From NCBI GenBank assembly GCA_021234155.1, contig JAJEKV010000017.1, forward strand, positions 20,156,501-20,220,500: a DNA stretch of 64,000 nucleotides, in the 5' to 3' direction. Position 1 is the first letter of the stretch; the number at the start of each line of letters is the position of its first letter. The notes beneath the pieces are model-generated. The model was not told the origin of the DNA. It ran no database searches and saw only the letters and a list, made by a program, of their open reading frames with translations. The DNA comes from Isoetes taiwanensis (Eukaryota > Streptophyta > Lycopodiopsida > Isoetales > Isoetaceae). Both the position numbers and the translations under genes were made by a program. This document shows positions 56,816 through 64,000 of the stretch, one piece after another.

Positions 56816-58915
56816 GCGTGGACTTCAAGAACCAGTTGGAGAGGCATAAGGGCAAGCCTGCATGATTAATGTCAATATTGGTATGACTGCATTGTAAATC
56901 ATGAGATTATTCTTATCTTCTTAAGAGACTCAGTTATCTTTCAACATCTCCCAAGTTTCTAAAGGGGCCTTTTATGTTTGATTCGAGAATAGAATCGACC
57001 ATATTCATGCAATTCGGTAATACTTTTGCAGTTTATTTTGATGTATAGATTCCAGCCGCAATTTTTCAGTTTATTTTGGAGGCACCTATATGTATAGATT
57101 CCAGACACATGGAGAAATGAGGTAAATCAATGACGTAAAGCTTTTCTTCTTTATTTAACTCGCATATTCCATTGTTTTGTTTGTTGATGCAATTTTGATA
57201 GTTACCATTGCTGCATACATACTATAGTAAAATGAATGCCAGAGAATGTTTACCAGCTTTATTATATATCATTGAATTTGTGCAGACATCTATTTCTTCT
57301 AAGATGACATGGAAAGTTTTTCCAAAATAGGATTCAATGCCTTCTTGCTCATCTTTGCTCATCATTTTTAAAGACATGCACTTCATTGGTTATAGAGCTG
57401 TGGCTCTGTATTTAACTTCATTTTTACATTTTTTTTCTGTTTTTTTTTTTTCCTTATTTCCTCTAAGCGGATCGAATATTGGCATTGTTCATCGCAGATG
57501 GAAAAAATATAGTGTTTGCTGGTTTTGCAACAGTGCTAAGCTGGTCAATTTCTCTAAGGTTTTATCCTACATGTGTTTTTTTCAATGTGGCTGAATTTTG
57601 AATTTACAGTTACTGAAGCGGCGACACCATACATAAATGGGAATTCCTTATCACATGCTTTCTTGAGGAAAAATTCTTCCCATACTAAAAACTGATGGAG
57701 AAGCATATAGTGGTGGCAAAGATATTTTAAAGAACAAATCCACAATATCATGACATGGTCTTGATTGATGCTTATGATGGTGATGACATTGTCCCCATTC
57801 CATTTTCAGATAGGAATGTGAAGTTTATGCATGCACTAGAAACGTCTAAAGGTTGCTTCATCCTCAACATGGAACGCAGTAGTAAGTAAATGGCTAAAAG
57901 ATAAGCAACAGTCTACGGATATTTTACTCATCTATTTCTTGATATCTAACATGCACACTGATTTGCCCTTGCCTGAAAGTTTTGAAAGAATTATGGTTAA
58001 TCCAGTTTTGCCAAAGGTTGCTATGGTGCAAGCGGTATGCCTTAGGCCATAGGTACACACTTTTCTTTTCTCTAGGAGCTTATATCGATTGTATAATAGA
58101 ATAAAATTTTCATATTAGCTTTAGATGGTTCATTTTTAGATTGTTATTTGTAGTCATTTTCCAGTGTACCTAAAGTGCTGGCTAAATAGTCAGATACATT
58201 TGAGCAAGTAATGAAATGTACATGCTTATCTGTAGGTATGGCCCTGAAGTGGTGGCAAAACAGTCAGATACATTTGAGCAAACATCCTTTGGATCAAGAT
58301 AATATTTCTATAGATACATTTGAGCAAACATTCTTTGGATTAAGAATATCTCTATTGCAAGTATTGAAATGATCGTGCCTGATGCTTAACTAAAAGTTTT
58401 GTGTATTTTGAGGGAGATGTTTTAAAAAGTATAATCAGTTCCCGCATCAACCGCATGAGAAGTACAATCTGAACAACAAAAAGTGGAGGTAGATGCGTAT
58501 GTAATAGACATGTAACAGACATCACAAAGTAATGTATTTGACTTTTATTCTATATGCGACATTGGAAATGAAGTAATTGAATTGTAAAGCTTTTTTATTA
58601 TTATTATCTTCAAAACTTTTTTGGTTTCTTTTTGCATATATGAACAATAAAAGATATATACAATTTAAACATAATGCAATGTAATATATGTATGAAGTGG
58701 TCATAGAACTAAAATAATAGTTTTTTCGGACCTCATTGTCCTTTTTAAACATCATTTCAAATTCACATTTATTAGAGACACGAAGCTCAAAGTTGGGTGC
58801 TAAAGCTTCAAAGTTGGGTGTAATACTCATTGCGTATGGTGTCTTACACACACATTTGGAAAGCAACAACATGAAAGTCATGGTTATCATAATTACATGC
58901 ATGATAATATAGGTT
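56816..58915. other. Intergenic stretch with one possible exon
   Basis: Most of this stretch is AT-rich and non-coding, with small duplications such as GTATAGATTCCAG (57043 and 57094) and AGATACATTTGAGCAA (three times at 58190-58330). The one protein-like segment is described separately at 57749-57888. Confidence 0.45.
57749..57888 (+). pseudogene. Possible methyltransferase/spermidine-synthase-like exon
   Basis: An open segment reads DMVLIDAYDGDDIVPIPFSD, then a FMHALE block and GCFILNME. The hydrophobic strand ending in D-A-Y/F-D-G-D-D followed by P recalls the substrate-side loop of spermidine-synthase-like Rossmann methyltransferases. Only about 45 codons are visible, and upstream frames are closed by stops within 40 bp, so this is a fragment. 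The assignment is tentative. Confidence 0.3.
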
Positions 58916-59070
58916 GTTTTTTGGGTTGCCTCTGGGAGGCAAACCCTTGCTGATGTGGGTTTTTGGCATATTCTAGGTATATGCTGGAATATACCTGGGA
59001 TATGCCGGTAACTGCTCCAAACTTGTTGTCCCCTCTAAACTGTAAACTGGCGGTCACCCGCGTTCTGTTC
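58916..59070 (+). repeat. Dispersed repeat, plus copy
   Basis: GTTTTTTGGGTTGCC-TCTGGGA-GGCAAACCC begins with a hairpin. It continues through GGCATATTCTAGGTATATGC and GGTATATGCTGGAATATACC to CTGGCGGTCACCCGCG. It aligns with the reverse strand of 10620-10795. A frame following it (59081-59293, ending KKHQRKQTNP) may be a captured last exon of unknown origin. Confidence 0.7.
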
Positions 59071-59845
59071 TGGATCGCCGTTGTTTGAATCGGGTAACTG
59101 GAAAGGCAGACCGAAGCTCCAATCTTGCATTCCTTATTTCTGTGTGTGCCATAGGCTGACCTTTGTTAGAAATGATAGTGGACTTTGCAAGAAGATGACT
59201 GTGGTGTTGCCGTCAGCGCTTGCAGATTTTGAACAATGGATTTATGGTTATTCTGCTCTTAAGAAACACCAGAGGAAGCAGACGAATCCTTAATATAGCA
59301 ATGGAAGTGAACATATATCCTCATGGAATAGCCAGGTAATCAGTTAGAAACCCCATCCTTTAAACATGCTTCTTACACATGCGATAATTTTAAATGTGCA
59401 CTACAACCCTTCAATTCCTTAACGCACATAGACACATTTGATACACGTCAATTAGACAAGAAGGCTTGGCTCGGAGTGTGGAAGATAACAGGACCATGTA
59501 GAGTCTGCATAGGACTATGTTTTGATATGCATAGTTAAAGTTTAAAAATCCACCCGGAGAAGCTAATGAAGGATATAAAATGTTGAATTACCAGTGGTTT
59601 CTTTCTAGAGGATTTCAAGACAAGCATCCGCACAACTTATTTTTTTGGACAACAGCCATCTCTGGCAGAGAAACGTTAAAGAAGGATGACTTTTTATATC
59701 CCCGACAGAATTTTCAATGGAAGAGGAAATGATTTGGAAGAGTACATTTGTGCTGGTGTTAAAACTTTTGTAAGTATTGTCAGTTGAGTGTGTTTTTTTT
59801 AATATTCAGGAACCTGATAACTTTGTGCAATAGGATACTATTGAT

Positions 59846-60088
59846 GTGCTCCAAAGTGTTCTGGCTTGTAATTTGGCAGTAAAAAAGGTAGGTAAAGTCT
59901 ACCCTGATGATGAATCAGAGGGAGTGAAAAGTGGAGAAGAACAATTGAGTGGGGAAGACAAAGAAGCAGCAAGTGGTCAAGAAGAAGAGGATGGAGATGA
60001 CAATGGGGAATTAGATAGAGCATTGGATAAAGATTTTCTTAGAAACAAAAGAGATCATAAATTGTTATACAAAGGAAGAGGAAGGTAG
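59846..60088 (+). CDS. Hypothetical acidic open frame
   Basis: The 80-codon frame is dominated by Glu, Asp, Lys and Ser in its middle (EEQLSGEDKEAASGQEEEDG) and ends basic (KRDHKLLYKGRGR). Such acidic linkers occur in chromatin and transposon proteins, but no domain is visible. It could be an exon of a decayed mobile-element gene. Confidence 0.25.
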   Translation: MLQSVLACNLAVKKVGKVYPDDESEGVKSGEEQLSGEDKEAASGQEEEDGDDNGELDRALDKDFLRNKRDHKLLYKGRGR

Positions 60089-60210
60089 AGTGCATTGAGG
60101 GATCAGAAGTGCCCAAGGAGAAGAAAAGAGCTCCTGGATGTGTGATTAAAAGTAAGGAAGTTTGATAGGAGCACAAAGTTGTTGAACCATGTCAACGCTA
60201 CCACATATAC

Positions 60211-60253
60211 AAGAAATGTATCGCGGCGGCCTTGGCCGCCGCGAACATTTCTT
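60211..60253. repeat. GC-rich hairpin, copy 2
   Basis: AAGAAATGTA and the arm TCGCGGCGGCC, spacer TT, arm GGCCGCCGCGA and ACATTTCTT form a stem of about 20 bp per side with one bulged base. The core is identical to that at 9967-9990. The outer arms are exchanged, so the two copies are inverted relative to each other. A single arm with its flank recurs at 60392-60417. Confidence 0.92.
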
Positions 60254-62130
60254 TTGCCCAACTCGTGGCAAAAGAGGTTTTGTATTAAGTCAAAAGATCT
60301 CAGCTATGGACTTGTGAAATTGAACTACATGTGTCTAAGTTGGAGGACTCTAACGTCCAAATTTTTTTCCAAGAAACTCAAAAGCGATGCACTTGGCCGC
60401 TGCGAACATTTATTTTGTTCCATCCCACTTGCAAACTAAAAATGACAGCAAATAAGAAACTTTATATATTACTAGCCTTGGATACAATAACTACTAGACT
60501 TTAATGAAATCAATAGGGAAAACATACAGGAGTTAGGAGTTGAACCCATATTCTTGCCCTTGCAAAACTTGAAGAAATCCCTCACAAAATTAGGGACATT
60601 CCTATGTGTTCCATCAAATTGAATGTATGGAGGGAAGAACGCAAGATGCTACCTTCCGTCAATGGAGAATTATCCATAACGCAAGGTTATGCATAAGATG
60701 GGTTAGATGTATGAAAAATGGGTCTATACCAAGCTCTGACCTGGAGATACTCAACTGGCCTTGACTCCAAGAAAATTTAAGAGAGCTGATGTAAGTGAAG
60801 ATCTATAACAACATTGCTAACGTTTCGGCAATAATCCCCTCCTTCATAACAAAGCATAGCACTTCATATACACAAAATTAAAATGCCCAAACAAATGGAT
60901 CTCTATTGACCTTAAACCAATTGCAAAGGTCTAAGTAGGAGCTATTTTGACATTTAAATGATATCGTGATAGCCCCATTCTTTTATTTAGCAGTTGTTCA
61001 CATAACAGTTCTTTTATTTAGCAAGACATACCTGTGTAACTTCTGCATAGATTACCCAGATAACCACCACAACTGCAAGTACCGGTTCTCAGCTTTACAC
61101 AGTCAGATCTAATTTGAACCGTTGGCTTGATAGCTGCTATTAGCTAGTAACATGCCAGTGGCTCAAGATTTATGGAGATTATGTAGGATAATCGATGGGA
61201 AATGTTATATTACACCCTAGAGTTTTCCTTTGTACCCTGTTTCTGTTTCTGGCATGTGCCTTGTTTATAAATAACAATACTTCGCTGGAGCTTTGCCGGA
61301 TCAGGGCTTCGGTTTATGCCTTGTGCTTTATTTACAGGTAATAGGGCTTCATTGAACCTTTGCCGGATCAGGGCTTCATTGTGCTTCGCCGAAGCTTTGC
61401 ACGCTTCCTTTGGAAGTAGTCGTTCAAGAGCCTTCTCTGCAGGATTATTCAACAGAACTTTGCTTTTTTGCAAGCAGAAAGAGAAAAACAAAGGGTTCCT
61501 CAAAAACTAGGAATCTTCTCTGCCGGATTACTCACTGTAAAGCCTCAATAATCTTGGTGCAAGATGTACCTGTTTAACTTCTGCAGAGGTTACCCAAATA
61601 ACCACCACAACTGCAAGTAGCACTAATCCAGCCTTATACTTCATCATGTGCTGAAAGCTGCGCACATAAACTAGAGGATCTAATGGCAAAAAACCTGTCA
61701 GTGCCGGATTTGCAGCTTATTGCTGAAATCTTGATTGACCAGATAGAACATTCAGCGACATCCATTATTTGAATGTGAAGAGCTATTTCGAGCTATAGCT
61801 ATGGTGGATGCACGCCGGAAGATACATGGCAGACCCGATGGTTGTATCCTGGCAGTCAAGTCTCTTTGCAGAACTGGAACCCTAGCCCTATTTGCCAGTG
61901 GATCCGGTAAAGAGATTTGCAGAAATCCCTAACCTGTCGCAAATCTGTGCGCCAAACAGCAATCCGGCTGAATGATAAGAAAATCCATCTATTTTTGGAA
62001 GGTCTTTAAAGACATATCTTTGAATGGTCACTATTACTTGGGTCCTTCTGAACGTGTCATCGCTACGTGGTGCTTTTTGTTTTATTTTTTATTTTTTGAG
62101 ACATGCTATTTTTTGCCCCCCGAAACACAG

Positions 62131-63498
62131 AATATGAATAGAATAGAATAGAATACATTAATGTCCCTTGTGCCGCGAGGCCCCTGGACTTGTGTAGCAT
62201 GGGCGAGCTCCCTAAAAGGGCGCTACTAGCGCATCACGCTCGTAGCCTTTTCTGAAGGCTGACTTTTTTCTTTTATTACCAGCATCCCGCTTTACCTCGG
62301 CTTCGTGGCCGTGCAGTGATGCGTCGCTATCAATCAGCTTTTAATTGAACAATTTGTATGGGGCTTTTATGACCCGTTTTTGTACGGACCATATTACGAG
62401 CCCTCTTTCACTGTGTACTTCTCTATGTCTGGTCATCATTTTCTGGATCGCATCTGCCAAGTCTCGAAGTGATTCTGTTATTGTCATCAGAATATAGACC
62501 GGTTCCCCCCATCTTATATTTCTGTATTTGTCTCTGATGTCTCCATAGATCGGGCAATCGTTGACCATGTGATTCTCATCCTCTACTCTCCCATCATCAC
62601 AGATTCTGCATATCCTGTCCTCCTTGTCTATCCCTCTCCACCTATCTTTTTCGATTCTTAGATCATGACTTCCCATCCTGAATCTAGCCAGAATGTCTCT
62701 TCTGTTTTTTCCCAGGATGCTATCCCGATACATCTGGTGTCCTATTTGCTGATCTGGGTTGAAAACTTGCATGAGCCAAGCTGTCTTGGGTCCTGTGTGT
62801 TTTTGCAGCCACGCTCTTGTGGCTCGGTCTGCCCACTCCTCATCCCACTGCCCTTCCTTTATTAGGTCGCTCAGGTTTAATCCCATCTCTCTGGTCCAGT
62901 TTGCCACATCTTTAAACCATCCACTGCCTATGAGGATGTGTGATTTTGCTGATTCGCTAATTGCAATACTAGACAATTTCCCTTGAATATCTCCTGCATT
63001 GTCCCTGATCAAGTACCTTATGGTTCTCTCCCATGCTCTCACCTCCATTGGTTTTTGCCCTGTTTCGAGGATCATGATTGTTAGTGGCGTATTTGTCCTT
63101 ACTTTAAATTCTTGTCTGTGCCATTGCCTAAGAATTCCTTCCTGCTTTTCCCATTTTCTCTCTGTTAGGCCTGGCCCCCAGGCTTCTGCCCCATATAGCT
63201 GAGTGGTGGCTACCACTGCGCTGTATAAGTAGCATTTGATGTCCCAGTCTATTATTCTGCTTCTGTTGCAGAAATTCTTCATGTTGAAGTAACTCCCTAT
63301 AGCTGATTGAAACCTGGCGTCTGCTCCTTTGGCCCATTTCCCTGTACCACGTGCATCGTACCCTAGATATCTGTATTCCGTTGCTTCCTCTATATCTTTT
63401 TCCTTATATCTGAAGGGTCTATGCCTGTTCTTTTGACCAAAGATGACAATCTTAGTTTTTGCTAGATTTACAGTCAGCCCTGTTTTTGCTAGATTTTG
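62131..63498 (-). mobile_element. 5'-truncated LINE (non-LTR retrotransposon)
   Basis: On the minus strand the insertion starts within the reverse transcriptase (63498) and runs through the ORF2 stop (62341) and a 3' untranslated region of about 190 bp. It ends in a short simple repeat of TTCTA/TATTC units (62134-62156 on the plus strand reads GAATAGAATAGAATA). Such truncation and a pentanucleotide tail fit target-primed reverse transcription. The open frame is intact for 386 codons, which suggests a recent insertion. A target duplication was not identified. Confidence 0.82.
62341..63498 (-). CDS. LINE ORF2 C-terminal part
   Basis: The frame begins at the truncation point and reads GLTVNLAKTKIVIFG, the block that follows the YxDD catalytic site in LINE reverse transcriptases. 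It continues with YRYLGYDARGTGKW and the thumb/maturase-like GSYFNMKNFCNR and LYGAEAWGPGL. Near the C-terminus a CCHC zinc motif is present (CRICDDGRVEDENHMVNDC, i.e. C-x2-C-x9-H-x4-C). The frame ends VIKAPYKLFN at 62341. There is no stop or frameshift. RT motifs upstream of GLTV, including the catalytic aspartates, are missing, so it cannot be autonomous. Confidence 0.85.
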   Translation of the reverse strand, partial: QNLAKTGLTVNLAKTKIVIFGQKNRHRPFRYKEKDIEEATEYRYLGYDARGTGKWAKGADARFQSAIGSYFNMKNFCNRSRIIDWDIKCYLYSAVVATTQLYGAEAWGPGLTERKWEKQEGILRQWHRQEFKVRTNTPLTIMILETGQKPMEVRAWERTIRYLIRDNAGDIQGKLSSIAISESAKSHILIGSGWFKDVANWTREMGLNLSDLIKEGQWDEEWADRATRAWLQKHTGPKTAWLMQVFNPDQQIGHQMYRDSILGKNRRDILARFRMGSHDLRIEKDRWRGIDKEDRICRICDDGRVEDENHMVNDCPIYGDIRDKYRNIRWGEPVYILMTITESLRDLADAIQKMMTRHREVHSERGLVIWSVQKRVIKAPYKLFN

Positions 63499-63643
63499 CT
63501 AAATTTAAATGTGTCATTTCGTAGATGAGAAGGCATCTTGGCTATAAGAATTACATTGTTTAGATAAGTTCTCAAATGGGTTATTTTTATTTGAAACTTC
63601 ATAATATATCAAGTTCGTACTAAAGAATGACTTGTTTCTGTAG

Positions 63644-63838
63644 AAAAAGTCCAATGGGTTGCCTGTCGGGTTTTTAAACCTTGTAAGAAGGTGTAAAGAA
63701 GAAAGACAAAAGCTTAAAGCACAAGCAGAAGGTCAAGCTGCATCAGCTAATGATCTTGAAAATTTCTATCTTTTCAACCAAGATGCATTATACAAAGTCG
63801 TAGTTGGAGACACATTAAGTAATTTTAAAGATGAATGA
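63644..63838 (+). CDS. Possible last exon of an unknown gene
   Basis: An open frame of 64 codons follows an acceptor-like TTTCTGTAG (63643) and ends with TGA. It reads LVRRCKEERQKLKAQAEGQA and then ANDLENFYLFNQDALYKVVV, which is protein-like, with a basic helix followed by a mixed segment. It has no Met near its start, so it would be an internal start or terminal exon. The LINE ends only 146 bp upstream and would lie in the preceding intron. The family is not recognised. Confidence 0.35.
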   Translation, partial: KKSNGLPVGFLNLVRRCKEERQKLKAQAEGQAASANDLENFYLFNQDALYKVVVGDTLSNFKDE

Positions 63839-64000
63839 TTGTAACGAACCTAGTCGCTTAGACGAGCTTATAGTTGCATGTTCTAGTTGTCAGTATCGGA
63901 TTGTGTTGATATGTTCTATAGGTGTGTTGGGGGCGCCATTTAAAACTAAATAAAACCTTTAGCTAAGGTAATTTAAACCTTAATTGAATGGGAAAAGTGT

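Larger units (their letters stand above)
59294..62130. other. Intergenic stretch with an acidic frame and hairpin
   Basis: The stretch contains the acidic open frame at 59846-60088, the GC hairpin at 60221-60244 and its half copy at 60392-60417. It also contains a CTTTGCCGGATCAGGGCTTC duplication (61292 and 61358) and a second pair, ACTTCTGCA.AG.TTACCCA.ATAACCACCACAACT, at 61040 and 61580. No other gene is recognised. Confidence 0.5.

Overview
The window looks like a gene-poor, repeat-rich stretch of a large land-plant nuclear genome. Coding remnants are split by short introns. There is a 3' fragment of a plant-type CCT8 chaperonin gene, a RanBP2-type zinc-finger fragment of the plant style, Helitrons with the plant-type hairpin/CTAG end, and Met-tRNA primer sites of plant LTR elements. 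A DIRS-type tyrosine-recombinase retroelement and two DUF7869-type transposon genes favour a seed-free plant (fern, lycophyte or bryophyte) over a flowering plant. That placement is an inference. No rRNA, tRNA or CRISPR was found.

Layout: 0-2.1 kb holds a decayed DUF7869 transposon gene. 5.9-6.5 kb is the CCT8 pseudogene. 9.4-11.1 kb ends in a Helitron 3' terminus, which nearly abuts the terminal repeats of a long, decayed DIRS-like element (11.1-20.2 kb: RT, RNase H, tyrosine recombinase, and a 307-bp hairpin). 21.09-23.58 kb is an apparently complete Helitron carrying fragments of host genes. Only 108 bp beyond its end begins the most gene-like unit of the window (23.69-26.6 kb), an orphan membrane glycoprotein. 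Its first intron is almost exactly a 1.03-kb terminal-inverted-repeat transposon. 26.7-32.7 kb has an LTR-type hairpin remnant, a Tourist-like MITE and a second TIR element. 35.4-36.7 kb appears to be a minus-strand retroposed segment with a poly(A) tail. 36.7-41.2 kb is AT-rich debris.

41.4-48.6 kb is the most unusual region. A decayed beta-class DNA methyltransferase and other minus-strand remnants lie on the left. A decayed second DUF7869 gene lies on the plus strand on the right. Between them is a tandem array of 16- to 32-bp palindromes built on TGTATTCGAATACA. This suggests a large DNA transposon that once carried its own DNA-modification gene. 51.6-53.1 kb is an LTR with a primer-binding site. 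55.94-56.82 kb is a solo terminal unit related to the DIRS ends. 62.1-63.5 kb is a recent, 5'-truncated LINE with an intact 386-codon frame, sitting just upstream of a possible last exon.

Most coding remnants are pseudogenes. Only the orphan glycoprotein gene, the LINE frame and a few short exons look free of obvious damage. All family assignments come from reading translations by eye; no database search was run.
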